In this document: positions 20,054-28,490 of the stretch, piece after piece | How positions within the stretch are numbered: position 1 is the stretch's first letter | How the letters are laid out: every line of letters begins with the position of its first letter | Origin: Planctomycetota bacterium | Lineage (GTDB): Bacteria; Planctomycetota; PLA2 | Direction of reading: 5' to 3' | Assembly: GCA_021776785.1 (NCBI GenBank) | Contig: JAJFFF010000041.1 | Location: 62,001-126,000, forward strand | DNA: 64,000 bases | Translations under genes and position numbers: made by a program | The notes under the pieces: model-generated | What the model was told of the DNA's origin: nothing | What the model saw: the letters and a program-made list of their open reading frames with translations, nothing else | Database searches by the model: none

Positions 20054-21409
20054 CTACTGCCCGGAGAACAACGCGATGCCCGTGCGGATGCCGGCGTAAA
20101 AGTCCTCGACCGGGTAGCGTTCGTTCGGGCTGTGCGCGCGCTCCCCCGGCGTATACGTTCCGAGGAGGAGCGGCTGCACGCCGAGTTTTTGCGCAAACAA
20201 GTTCACGATCGGAATCGATCCGCCTTCGCGAGTCAGCGCGGGCGCCTGCCCGAACGCGGTTTCGAGGGCGGAGCGTGCGCGCTTAGCCCAATCCGTTTCG
20301 GGGTCGGAGTACACAGCGGGCGCCATGGGGCCGCGCGTCACTTCCAGTGTCACGCCCGGCGGACACGCTCGTTCGAGGTGCCGAACGAGTGCGTCCTGCA
20401 CATGCTGCGGTTCTTGGCTCGGAACCAAGCGGCATGTGAGTTTGCACCCGGCGGATGAAGGAACGATCGTCTTGGACCCTTCGCCTTGGTAACCGCCGAA
20501 GATGCCGTTGACTTCGCATGTCGGGCGCGCGCCCTTGCGCTCCAGCGTCGTGAAGCCCTTCTCGCCAAACAGCTTCGGCGACCCGGTCTCGGCGAGGTAC
20601 GCCTCCTTGTCGAAGGGAAGTCGATCGAGTCGATCACGCTCCTCTTCCTCGACCTCGTCGACACCGTCGTAGAAGCCGTCCACGGCAATGCGTCCGTCGT
20701 CGTCGTGCAAGCTCGCCACCAAGCGCGCGAGCGCCGTGGCCGGATTGGCGACGGTGCCTCCGTACGTACCCGAGTGAAGGTCGTGCGACGGGCCGTTGAC
20801 CTTGATTTCCACGGCAACGAGGCCGCGCAATCCGTAGCAAAGCGCCGGCACGCCGCGTGCAAAACCCGACGTGTCCGCGATCACGAGAGCATCGGCGGCG
20901 AGATCGTCCTTGCGCGCTTCGAGGAACTGCTCGACGACTTGGCCGCCGACCTCTTCTTCGCCCTCCAGGATGAACTTCAAGTTGACGGGCAGGCTGCCGG
21001 TCGCTTCGACCCAACATCGCGCCGCCAGAACCAGCGCCAGAGACGGGCCCTTGTCGTCGGCGCAACCGCGCGCGCGAACCTCGCCGTCGACGATCGCCGG
21101 CTCAAACGGCTGGGTCTCCCACAGCTCAAACGGCTCGGGCGGCTGGACGTCGTAGTGTCCGTAGACAAGAAGCGTCGGAAGCGATTCGTTCTCAAGGCGT
21201 GAACCGTAGACCGTAGGAAGACCGGCGCCTTCAAACAGCGTCGTCTCGAAACCGGCGGCCTCAAGCTGCGTTTTCGCAAACGCTGCCGCCCGTCGCGCGT
21301 CCTCATGGTGCACACGCTGCGCCGAGACCGACGGGATGCGCAGGTACTCCATCAGGAGTTCGAGAAACTGATCCTTGTGCTTTTCGAGGTGCGCAAACGC
21401 GGCGTCCAT
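20054..21409 (-). CDS. M20-family dipeptidase
   Basis: This is a 451-residue zinc peptidase. Metal and catalytic motifs are in order: YGHYDVQPPEP (His and catalytic Asp), RGCADDKGPS (bridging Asp), ILEGEEEVGG (catalytic and metal Glu), ADTSGFARG (metal Asp) and GERAHSPNERYPVEDF (final His). The dimerisation domain lies between, with GPSHDLHSGTYGG. The set matches the M20 dipeptidase / carnosinase-like subgroup, which removes residues from small peptides in the cytoplasm. The ATG at 21409 is 9 bp after the mobA-like stop. TAGGTT, overlapping that stop, ends 6 nt before the start, so it may also have an internal leaderless promoter. Confidence 0.9.
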   Translation of the reverse strand: MDAAFAHLEKHKDQFLELLMEYLRIPSVSAQRVHHEDARRAAAFAKTQLEAAGFETTLFEGAGLPTVYGSRLENESLPTLLVYGHYDVQPPEPFELWETQPFEPAIVDGEVRARGCADDKGPSLALVLAARCWVEATGSLPVNLKFILEGEEEVGGQVVEQFLEARKDDLAADALVIADTSGFARGVPALCYGLRGLVAVEIKVNGPSHDLHSGTYGGTVANPATALARLVASLHDDDGRIAVDGFYDGVDEVEEEERDRLDRLPFDKEAYLAETGSPKLFGEKGFTTLERKGARPTCEVNGIFGGYQGEGSKTIVPSSAGCKLTCRLVPSQEPQHVQDALVRHLERACPPGVTLEVTRGPMAPAVYSDPETDWAKRARSALETAFGQAPALTREGGSIPIVNLFAQKLGVQPLLLGTYTPGERAHSPNERYPVEDFYAGIRTGIALFSGQ

Positions 21410-21418
21410 GGAGTCAAC

Positions 21419-22039
21419 CTAACCCCCCAGGTCCCCACGGTCCAAGAGCCGCCGCCGCCGCGACTCCTCCGATCCGGCCTCGGCGAGGTCGACCGGCCGG
21501 TCGATGTCGTACAAAACATCCGCCGTGGCAACGAGTTTGTGGTGGAGAGCATCCCCGGCCAGGCCCCAGACCTCTCGCGCGGTTTTGCAGGTTGTAAAGG
21601 CGGTTTGCGAGCGGGCAAACGCCGGATGGCCGCGGCGTCCACCGTGGGACGGCACCAAAAACTCCGCCCCAGACGCCTCAAAGGCCGATTTCAGCCCGCG
21701 GATCAGGCTTGGCGTCAAAAACGGCATGTCGGCCGGGGCAAAGGCGAACGGTCCCGGCGGGAGCATGCGGAGACCCGACCGGAGAGTTTCGATCATCTCG
21801 ATCCCCGGCGCAGCGACCCGTACCCGTGGGTCGGTCGGCTGGAGCCGGCCGACAAAGACAACCGGGGCGAGGCCGGCTTCAAGGAAATGACGACACGCGC
21901 GGTCGAGGAGGCGTTCGCCCTGCCACTCCGCGGCGAGCTTGTCGGTTCCGAATCGGCTCGATTTTCCGCCGCCGAGGAGGACCCCGCCGACCGTGAGCGG
22001 GTCTTCGACGGATGAGGCGCTCTTGCTCCCGACTCCCAT
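21419..22039 (-). CDS. MobA-like nucleotidyltransferase (molybdenum cofactor guanylyltransferase family)
   Basis: The protein has 206 residues of the GT-A nucleotidyltransferase fold. The nucleotide signature GGVLLGGGKSSRFGTDK near residue 18 matches LAGG-x-S-x-RMG-x-DK of MobA/MocA. ADMPFLTPSLI supplies the metal-binding Asp. MobA attaches GMP to molybdopterin, MocA attaches CMP, and related enzymes use other substrates, so the call is to the family. It is divergent from the BtuF-like gene, with starts 26 bp apart. The M20 peptidase follows 9 bp downstream on the same strand. No other molybdenum-cofactor gene is present here. Confidence 0.75.
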   Translation of the reverse strand: MGVGSKSASSVEDPLTVGGVLLGGGKSSRFGTDKLAAEWQGERLLDRACRHFLEAGLAPVVFVGRLQPTDPRVRVAAPGIEMIETLRSGLRMLPPGPFAFAPADMPFLTPSLIRGLKSAFEASGAEFLVPSHGGRRGHPAFARSQTAFTTCKTAREVWGLAGDALHHKLVATADVLYDIDRPVDLAEAGSEESRRRRLLDRGDLGG

Positions 22040-22065
22040 GGCCCCAGTATTACACTGGCTCGCCC

Positions 22066-22980
22066 GTGCGCCGTGCTCTCGTTTTATCCGCCTTGGCCTT
22101 GGCCTCTGCCTCGTTGCTTGGCTCGTGCGGCGGAGCGGAGTCTGACGACCGCGCGGGCGCGCGTCCCGGGTCGGGCGGTCCCGATGCCTCGGGAGGGAAC
22201 CACCTGCAAGCCAAGGTTGTCAGTTTGCTGCCGTCGTTTACAGAGATTGTCGTGGCGCTGGGGTGCGCTGACCGGCTGGTCGGTTGCACCACGTACGGGC
22301 GGCCGGGAAAAAAATACGAGGAGCACATCACGCGCGTACCGTGGCAAGGCACCGCCGCGCTGGAGCCGATCTTGAAGCTGCGGCCGACGCTGGTGTTGCG
22401 ACAGACGCCGCGGGACGGGGCGGATCCGCTGCACCGCGCGCTCGAACGCGCCGGCATTCGCGTCGTGGCCGTGCCGAGCGAGACCATCGCCGATGTGTTC
22501 ACGGCCATCGACACCATCGGTCGCGAGCTGGACGCGTCCGCGCGCGCCAGCTCCCTTGCGAAATCGCTGCGGGCGAGCCTTCAGCAAACGCGCGACGACA
22601 TCGCGGATCGACCGCTGCGCAAGGTCTTGTTTGTCATCGGTCGCGACTCCGGTCAAGCCGCCAACATTCAATCCGCGGGACGCGGGACGTTCATCGACGA
22701 GCTCTTGAACCACGTGCGTGCACAAAACGTCGTCGCGCATCGTCGCGAAGCGTACCCGCGAGTCGAGTTGGAACAGCTCGTCCGGTTTGCGCCCGATGTC
22801 ATCATCGACAACCTTCCGCCCGAGAAGGATCCGATGTCGGCATGGCGGCGCATCCGGCACGTCCCGGCGATCGCGAACGGCGACGTACATTTTGTGAACG
22901 ATGCGTCGTTGCTCGTGCCCGGCCCGCGCATCGGCGACGCCGTGCGACGCTTGGCGGAGATGGTGCATGGCAAGCGTTGA
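22066..22980 (+). CDS. ABC importer substrate-binding lipoprotein (BtuF/FepB family)
   Basis: The protein is 304 residues from a GTG start. A lipoprotein signal (ALALASASLLGSC) places the mature Cys near residue 21. The mature part has the periplasmic-binding fold for helical-backbone importers: VVSLLPSFTEIVVALGCADRLVG at the start, ILKLRPTLVL, and VELEQLVRFAPDVIIDN. It should capture cobalamin, heme or a ferric chelate and deliver it to the permease encoded by the next two genes. The start is chosen for the lipobox and for TACACT (22051-22056), 9 nt upstream. Its last 14 bp overlap the ATPase gene, which indicates one operon. Confidence 0.85.
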   Translation: MRRALVLSALALASASLLGSCGGAESDDRAGARPGSGGPDASGGNHLQAKVVSLLPSFTEIVVALGCADRLVGCTTYGRPGKKYEEHITRVPWQGTAALEPILKLRPTLVLRQTPRDGADPLHRALERAGIRVVAVPSETIADVFTAIDTIGRELDASARASSLAKSLRASLQQTRDDIADRPLRKVLFVIGRDSGQAANIQSAGRGTFIDELLNHVRAQNVVAHRREAYPRVELEQLVRFAPDVIIDNLPPEKDPMSAWRRIRHVPAIANGDVHFVNDASLLVPGPRIGDAVRRLAEMVHGKR

Positions 22981-23716
22981 GCTCCGCCAGGCCACCGTTC
23001 GCTACGGTGCGCGCGATGTGTTGGACGGCGTCGACTTTTCGGTCGAGTCCAGTGCACGCGTGGCGATCATCGGCCCGAACGGGAGCGGCAAGACGACGCT
23101 GCTGCGCGCGTTGGCCGGCATCGTGCGCCTGGGATCCGGGACAGCGGATCCTGCGGATCGCTTGCCGCGGCATGCGCTGGCGCGCCAGCTTGCGTTCTTG
23201 CCGCAGGATGAGTCGTGGGAGTTTCCGTTCCGGATTGAGGAACTCGTTCAGTTCGGGCGTTTCGCGCATTCTGTTTCTCTGCTCGGCGCCGGATCCGCCG
23301 AGGATGCCGACGCTGTCGATCGTGCGCTCGAAGCGGTCGGCCTGTTGGAGATGCGGCGCCGTCCCGTCACGCAACTCAGCGGTGGAGAACGACGCCGCGC
23401 GGCGCTTGCGCGTGTGCTCGCCCAACGGGCGCCGATGCTTCTCTTGGACGAGCCGACGACGGCGCTTGACTTAGAACAGCGCCAGGCCATTTTGCGTGTG
23501 CTGCGGGAGCGCGACGGCGGTTTCGTCATGGCGACCCACGACCTTGACGCGGCGGCCACGCACTGCGACCGGGTGGTCGTCCTGCGCGGCGGGCGCATCG
23601 TCGGGGACGGCACGCCGCGCGAGATGTTGACCGCTCCCCGCTTACTCGACGTGTTCGGCGTCCACGTCCGCATCACGGATACCGACGGCCGCATCCATGT
23701 GATTCCCGATGCGTAG
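22967..23716 (+). CDS. ABC importer ATPase (BtuD/FecE family)
   Basis: The protein has 249 residues with all ABC motifs: Walker A GPNGSGKTTL, Q-loop LPQDESWEFPF, signature LSGGERRRAALAR, Walker B MLLLDEPTTALD and H-loop MATHDLD. This is the FecE/BtuD type of nucleotide-binding subunit, which powers uptake of vitamin B12 or iron complexes from the periplasm. The start at ATG 22967 (MASVELRQ) overlaps the end of the binding-protein gene. The stop overlaps the start of the permease gene (23709), so the three genes are translationally coupled. Confidence 0.9.
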   Translation: MASVELRQATVRYGARDVLDGVDFSVESSARVAIIGPNGSGKTTLLRALAGIVRLGSGTADPADRLPRHALARQLAFLPQDESWEFPFRIEELVQFGRFAHSVSLLGAGSAEDADAVDRALEAVGLLEMRRRPVTQLSGGERRRAALARVLAQRAPMLLLDEPTTALDLEQRQAILRVLRERDGGFVMATHDLDAAATHCDRVVVLRGGRIVGDGTPREMLTAPRLLDVFGVHVRITDTDGRIHVIPDA

Positions 23717-24656
23717 TCGCGCACTGTGGTTGTCCTTGCTGGTCGCCGTGGCCGCGCTGGCGGCGGCGCCGTTCGTTGGCGAAGAGCTCACCGGCGAGCA
23801 AGGCCGCTACATCTTGTTCGAGCTTAGGCTCCCGCGCGTCTTTCTAGGTTTTGCGTGTGGGGCCGCGCTCGCCATGGCGGGCGTCGTCTTGCAGGGGATC
23901 TTAAAAAATCCACTGGCGACGCCGTTCACGCTCGGCGTCGCCAGCGGTGCCGCCTTCGGCGTCGTGTTGGCGATCGTATTAGGAATTGACACAGTCCTGT
24001 CACCGTTGTTTGGGCGCCCGCTCGTTGGAATGGCGGGCGCCGTCTGCGTCATCGGCGTGGCGTACCGCGCCGCCCGCGTGCAAGGGCGATTGCCCGCCCA
24101 CACGCTTCTCTTGGCGGGCGTTGCCCTCACGTTCCTGTTTTCGTCACTGATCATGGCTGTTCAATACACCGCCACACCGGACCACGCCGTGCGGATCTTG
24201 CGTTGGCTCGTCGGAAGTCTTGAGTCCGGTCTCGGGTACGGCCCGCCGCTCGTCGTCGGAAGCGCAACCGTTGTCGGGTTGTTGCTCCTGTGGCCGCTCG
24301 GGGCGGCGTTCAATGCGATGAGTACCGGCGAAGAGGCCGCGATGGGCGTGGGGGTGAACGTCGAGGGCGTCATGCGCCGCGGCTACCTGATTTCGTCCTT
24401 GATGGTCGGCGTCGTAGTCGCCTTCGTGGGGCCGATCGGATTTGTCGGCCTCGTTGTGCCGCATGCGTTGCGGTTGCTGGGCGTCGTTGACAACCGCCTG
24501 CTTCTTCCCACGGCCGCGTTGGTCGGCGGCGCGTTTTTGGTGACGTGCGACGCCGCCACGATTTTTTGGGATCGACTGTTTCCGGTCGGCGTGCTGACGC
24601 CGCTGCTGGGCGGACCGTTCTTTCTCGCGCTTCTTTTGCGCCGAAAGTCGGCGTAA
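23709..24656 (+). CDS. ABC importer permease (FecCD/BtuC family)
   Basis: The protein has 315 residues and about eight to nine hydrophobic helices. Family signatures are LRLPRVFLGFACGAALAMAG followed by VVLQGILKNPLATPFTLGV, and near the end FVGPIGFVGLVVPH followed by ALRLLG. These are the FecCD permease motifs, including the coupling-helix region. The homodimer should form the inner-membrane channel for the substrate caught by the lipoprotein at 22066. The whole unit, in the order binding protein, ATPase, permease, is compact. No B12 riboswitch fits in the 26-bp divergent promoter region upstream. Confidence 0.92.
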   Translation: MRSRALWLSLLVAVAALAAAPFVGEELTGEQGRYILFELRLPRVFLGFACGAALAMAGVVLQGILKNPLATPFTLGVASGAAFGVVLAIVLGIDTVLSPLFGRPLVGMAGAVCVIGVAYRAARVQGRLPAHTLLLAGVALTFLFSSLIMAVQYTATPDHAVRILRWLVGSLESGLGYGPPLVVGSATVVGLLLLWPLGAAFNAMSTGEEAAMGVGVNVEGVMRRGYLISSLMVGVVVAFVGPIGFVGLVVPHALRLLGVVDNRLLLPTAALVGGAFLVTCDAATIFWDRLFPVGVLTPLLGGPFFLALLLRRKSA

Positions 24657-24716
24657 CGATCCGGGGCGCGCTTGGCGTGACCCAAAAGCGCGGGTTGCGC
24701 GCGCTACCCTGAAGGC

Positions 24717-25136
24717 ATGTGGTTGCTCACATTCCTGAACAAGCTCGATTGGATGCCGCCGTTAATTTTGCGCGGCGTTGTCGGCGCCTCGTTTTTTTTG
24801 GTCCACGGACTCGACAAGGTCTATCCCGGCGGGGAATGGGACTTTGGTCAAGCGTTCGCGGCCAAAGGACACGCGCCGGCGCTGTTGATGTACATCGCGG
24901 CGTGGACGGAGTTCCTCGGCGGCTTCGCACTCATTTTGGGCGTGTTGACGCGTTGGTCGGCGGTGGGACTTTTGGGCGTGATGGCGTATGCGGTTTTCGT
25001 CATTCACCGCGGCGATCCGTATCTCAACGTGCGCGAACTCGGCATTGCCTACATGGGCGCGCTCGCGGTGATCGCTATCATCGGTCCGGGAACCATGTCG
25101 CTCGACCGGTTGTTTTTTGGACGTCAGGCTCTGTAA
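24717..25136 (+). CDS. DoxX family membrane protein
   Basis: The protein has 139 residues and four hydrophobic helices. DoxX-family features are LILRGVVGASFFLVHGLDKV in the first helix, FAAKGHAPALLMYIAAWTEFLGG in the middle and LGVLTRWSAVGLLGVM. DoxX proteins are small inner-membrane proteins linked to redox and sulfur stress in several bacteria; the exact activity is not settled. The ATG is preceded by TACCCT (24705-24710), 6 nt upstream, so it is probably expressed from its own leaderless mRNA and not with the importer upstream. Confidence 0.85.
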   Translation: MWLLTFLNKLDWMPPLILRGVVGASFFLVHGLDKVYPGGEWDFGQAFAAKGHAPALLMYIAAWTEFLGGFALILGVLTRWSAVGLLGVMAYAVFVIHRGDPYLNVRELGIAYMGALAVIAIIGPGTMSLDRLFFGRQAL

Positions 25137-25212
25137 CCAAATCTTGGCGGGCGCCGTCAAAACTATGTCACGCGCGAGAACGAGAGTGCGGCCGTCGCGT
25201 AGGATGTCCGCT

Positions 25213-26262
25213 ATGCGAGTGGCGAGTTGTTTCCGCGTGGCCGCGCTTTTTACGATCTCCGCGACGTTGGCGACGTTAACAACGTCGGCGCTTGCCGCCG
25301 ATCCGCCGTTGCTGGAGTTTGGGAAAAAGGCATATGTCGTGAAGGCGATTGAGTGCGCCGTGCTGATTCCCAATCGTTGGCAAGCCACGCAGGATCGCAC
25401 GGGCATGGTCGCGCAGGTGGCGCGCAATCCGGGCGGCGCCGGCTTTCGTATCACGCGCCAACCGCTGCTTGCGTTTCCTGAAGACTTCGCCGAAGAGTGG
25501 AAGACGCAACTCACGGCTGCGGGCAAGATCGTCAAAGTCTCCAGCGTGCGCGCCGGCAAGTACAAAGGCTGGAAGGCCACGTGGACCAGCAAGACAGGCG
25601 GCGGTCGCGACATCGAAGTGTGGCGCGTCCACGTACCGAGCGTCGAGATGGTCTACAACATCTCATTTAGCCTGCCGAAAAACGACCCGACGGCGAAGCT
25701 CTTGCTCAAAGGTGTGGCGCGCTCGTTTCGATGCACGGTCGACGGTTCCGCCAAGATGGAGTTTCAAGGAACGGCGTCGGACGGCGCGAAACACGTCGAT
25801 ATCTTTTTGCCGAAGGGGTTTGAGAAGGCTCCGTTCGTGAGGCAGGGCATGTCCGCGTACGGCGCGAAGTTTTACGAGAAAGCGGCGCCCGGATTCTCGC
25901 CACGGCGCATCTCCAGCAAAATCGGAATATGGAACAGCGGTTCTTATCCCGTTCGATTTCAAGAGGGCGGCGAGGCCGGCTCTCCAAAAGACCTCGTACC
26001 GGTAATCTGGGACAAGCAGAAGTTTGAGCTCAGCGAGTTTGAGAGGCCGCGCGTTAAGGTGTCGCGCGTCGGTACCCACAAGGGCGCGCTCCTGACAACG
26101 TCAGGAAAAACAAAAGACGGGTTCGCCAAAGAGGTGTTCGTCTTTGCCGGGAAAGACGGCCAAAAGAGCATGGTGTTGATCGTGATCGCGGACGCGCGCG
26201 AAGTGCGGCTCTACCGCAACTATTTCAAGCAGATATGCTCCAAGCTTAAGTTCAGAAAGTAA
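25213..26262 (+). CDS. Secreted protein of unknown function
   Basis: The protein has 349 residues. A signal peptide (MRVASCFRVAALFTISATLA, then TLTTSALAA) ends before DPPLLEF. Two similar halves can be seen. Each holds a segment beginning with a hydrophobic strand and a basic hinge (CAVLIPNRWQATQDR, and KHVDIFLPKGFEKAPF), followed by a strand pair and a final helix (KNDPTAKLLLKGVARSFRC, and REVRLYRNYFKQICSKLKF). This suggests an internal duplication of a PsbP/DUF1795-like fold, but I cannot name the family. The start is supported by TAGGAT (25200-25205), 7 nt upstream. Confidence 0.65.
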   Translation: MRVASCFRVAALFTISATLATLTTSALAADPPLLEFGKKAYVVKAIECAVLIPNRWQATQDRTGMVAQVARNPGGAGFRITRQPLLAFPEDFAEEWKTQLTAAGKIVKVSSVRAGKYKGWKATWTSKTGGGRDIEVWRVHVPSVEMVYNISFSLPKNDPTAKLLLKGVARSFRCTVDGSAKMEFQGTASDGAKHVDIFLPKGFEKAPFVRQGMSAYGAKFYEKAAPGFSPRRISSKIGIWNSGSYPVRFQEGGEAGSPKDLVPVIWDKQKFELSEFERPRVKVSRVGTHKGALLTTSGKTKDGFAKEVFVFAGKDGQKSMVLIVIADAREVRLYRNYFKQICSKLKFRK

Positions 26263-26300
26263 GCTGGCGCGGCGCCGGTTGCGCGAGCTCTATACAGCCC

Positions 26301-26576
26301 ATGATCTTTCGCCTTCTCGCCTGGTATCTCCCCATCGTCAACGTGTTGACGTACGCCGTGTATTGGTGGGACAAGCGGCGCGCCCAGCAAAACAAGCGGC
26401 GCATTTCGGAGCGGGAGCTTCTCGGCTGGGCGGCTGCGGGCGGTTCCTTCGGCGCGTTTCTCGCCATGCGCAACTTGCGCCACAAGACCCAAAAGCGCAG
26501 TTTCCGCGTGTGGTTTTGGGTCGTCGTCGCGGTGCAGTTCGGCGTGTTGTTGTTCGCGTTCTTGCGCAACGGCTAG
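26301..26576 (+). CDS. DUF1294 family small membrane protein
   Basis: The protein has 91 residues with two membrane helices. The DUF1294 pattern is clear: YWWDKRRAQQNKRRISE, then LGWAAAGGSFGAFLAMRNLRHKTQK, which matches the family's Y-x-x-DK-x-x-A, R-I-x-E, GG-x-x-GA and H-K-T blocks. The biochemical role of the family is unknown; some members are fused to cold-shock domains. The ATG lies 4 nt after TATACA (26291-26296). Confidence 0.85.
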   Translation: MIFRLLAWYLPIVNVLTYAVYWWDKRRAQQNKRRISERELLGWAAAGGSFGAFLAMRNLRHKTQKRSFRVWFWVVVAVQFGVLLFAFLRNG

Positions 26577-26784
26577 CCGCCCGTTCAGAACCGGCCAGGA
26601 GCGCACGAAGCGCCGTGTCGTTCGCCGGGCGAAGCCGATCTCTGCGCCGCGAAGCCTCGTCGTGGCGTGAGGCGAGACCCGCCGTTCGCTCCTATGAACT
26701 TGGTTTCGATCTCTCGCCCTTCGCCCGCCGGATCCTCGTTCCACGGCTGCTAGCTTTGGAGCGCGTTCGTGCCGCGTCGCTTCG

Positions 26785-27711
26785 TTAGCGCTTGTACCAC
26801 TCGAGTGCTGGGCTGTGCGCTTTGGTCTTGGCGCGCAAGTCCGCGCGCTCCTTATCGGTCAGCGGCTTGAGGTTGCGCGCGACGTGTGCGGCGAACTCGA
26901 CTTCTTTTGTGCTCTGGCACCCGACGATGCATGTGTCGATGGCGAGACCAAGCGTGTAGCGGAGACAGTGTTCCGCGCTGAGGATCTTGTCGCCGGGGAG
27001 CCGCCCGGAACAAAACACCTTCATCGCGATCACGCCCGTGTTTTTCTTGTTGGCGAACGGAAGCGCGGAAGCTTCAAACGACTTGTGATGCGGGTCGATC
27101 GGGTTGAGCGGGATGAGGAGCGTATCGAACGAGAATTTTTTGAGCGCGTGGACGAAGACGGCCGGATCGAAGTGGCCGGTGATGCCGACGAAACGAACGT
27201 GGCCGGCCTTGAGTGCATCCCGCGCCGCGGCGAGTGCGCCGTTTTTGCCGAGGATCTGTTCGGTCTGCTCGCGGGCTCGTAGCGCGTGAAATTGCCAGAT
27301 GTCGATGCGGTCGGTTTGTAGACGCTTGAGGCTCGTTGCGAGTTCTCGTCGCGCCCCGTCCCGGTCAAACCGTTGTGTCTTCGTCGCCAGAATCACGCGG
27401 TCGCGTTTTTTGCCGCGCTTCAGCGCCAGGCCGAGGCGGCGCTCACTTTCGCCGTACGACGGAGCCGTGTCGAAGTAGTTGATGCCGAGGTCGAGCGCGC
27501 GGTCGGCGATCTTTGCCGCTTGCGCGTCCGTGTTGTTGCCGCGGCCGAGTTGATAGCCGCCGAGGCCGACCAGCGACACGCTCAGTTTGGTTTGGCCGAG
27601 CGTCCGCATCGGCATCGGGCGCTCGTCGGCGAACGCGCGATGGCCGGCCAGCGTTACGCCGGCCGCCGCCGAGTGGGCCAGGAACCGGCGGCGTGAGACG
27701 CGCTCGGACAT
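26785..27711 (-). CDS. Tat-exported aldo/keto reductase
   Basis: The protein has 308 residues. It begins with a twin-arginine signal (SRRRFLAHSAAAG), so it should be folded with its cofactor and exported. The TIM-barrel part shows the aldo/keto reductase signature GINYFDTAPSYGESERRLG with catalytic Asp and Tyr, then Lys in ATKTQRFDRD and His in WQFHAL. The family reduces carbonyls with NADPH; Tat-borne members are common in Planctomycetota but their substrates are mostly unknown. I chose the ATG at 27711 because the Tat signal begins there; the upstream extension in frame looks non-coding. Confidence 0.85.
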   Translation of the reverse strand: MSERVSRRRFLAHSAAAGVTLAGHRAFADERPMPMRTLGQTKLSVSLVGLGGYQLGRGNNTDAQAAKIADRALDLGINYFDTAPSYGESERRLGLALKRGKKRDRVILATKTQRFDRDGARRELATSLKRLQTDRIDIWQFHALRAREQTEQILGKNGALAAARDALKAGHVRFVGITGHFDPAVFVHALKKFSFDTLLIPLNPIDPHHKSFEASALPFANKKNTGVIAMKVFCSGRLPGDKILSAEHCLRYTLGLAIDTCIVGCQSTKEVEFAAHVARNLKPLTDKERADLRAKTKAHSPALEWYKR

Positions 27712-27881
27712 CGCGTCAGTATCGCATGGAGTGCTGTCGTGCGTTCCGAGGCGTTGGTTTGTACGGGGCGCGGTCGTGTGCTTTGTCGGCGCGCGCGTGC
27801 GCACAACCGTTCCGCCGCTCCCGGGGCGACCGCCTCGAATCAGCGGATGCGCCGCCTCGCGTGACAGTGAATAATGTCGGC

Positions 27882-28442
27882 ATGGCATACATTCCTCTCG
27901 TCGACCCCGCCCGCGCCACCGGGCGCCTCAAGGAGATCTACGACGCCGCGATCGCGCGCGCCGGACGCGTGGCGCAGATCGTGCAAACGATGAGCCCCAA
28001 TCCCGCCGTGCTTGAAGCGTCGATGGGGTTTTATGTGCGACTCATGAAGGGGCCGTCGGGCTTGGCGCGGAGCGAGCGCGAGCTGTTGGCGACGGTGACC
28101 AGTCGCGAAAACAACTGCTACTACTGAACGCTTTCGCATGCGCATGACTATCACCTGGAGGGTGGTAGCGACGACACGCGGCGGCATCTGGAGACCGATT
28201 ACACCAAGGCCGACTTAAATGCGCGCGAGCGTGTGCTCGCGGACTACGCGGTGAAGCTGACCAACGACCCGGGTGCGATCGGGCGCGATGATCTGCGCGC
28301 GCTCGAAGGCGCGGGGCTAGCGCCGGCCGAAATTCATGACGCGGTGCAGGTGATCGCGTACTTCAACTACATCAACCGCATCGCGGACGCGTTGGGGACG
28401 GACTTAGAAACCGAGATGCCGCCGCGGCCTGCCGGTTGGTGA
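27882..28442 (+). CDS. Probable AhpD-like selenoprotein (CxxU peroxidase-related), read through UGA
   Basis: A 186-residue AhpD/carboxymuconolactone-decarboxylase-family frame is interrupted by one TGA at 28125-28127 and continues in the same frame to the stop at 28440-28442. The two parts join as NCYY-U-TLSHAHDYHL. The family has a redox CxxC with a His four residues on. Here Cys79 is followed by UGA at codon 82, exactly where the second Cys would be, and His86 keeps its place. The downstream part is normal family sequence (NDPGAIGRDDLRALEGAGL and EIHDAVQVIAYFNYINRIADALG). A SECIS-like hairpin lies 20-41 nt after the UGA. The alternative is a sequencing error or a nonsense mutation of TGC/TGT. 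Ordinary annotation would split it into two genes. Confidence 0.75.
28125..28168 (+). promoter_or_regulatory. UGA Sec codon and SECIS-like hairpin
   Basis: UGA is at 28125-28127. CTATCACC (28148-28155) pairs with GGTGGTAG (28161-28168), 8 bp including one G-U, around the loop TGGAG (28156-28160). The loop begins 28 nt after the UGA and has G as its second base. Both features fit known bacterial SECIS rules (about 16-37 nt spacing, G in the first two loop bases). Confidence 0.65.
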
Positions 28443-28490
28443 TCGAGTACCGTGCGTCGGTACGGCACCCGTCTTAAAACTCCGCCTACC

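Noticed and set aside
22040..22065. Cobalamin riboswitch before the BtuF-like gene
   Set aside because: Only 26 bp separate the divergent starts, too short for a riboswitch.
28233..28442. Separate 69-residue protein starting at GTG 28233
   Set aside because: It is in frame with the upstream AhpD-like part, and family similarity continues across the UGA, so it is the second half of one gene.
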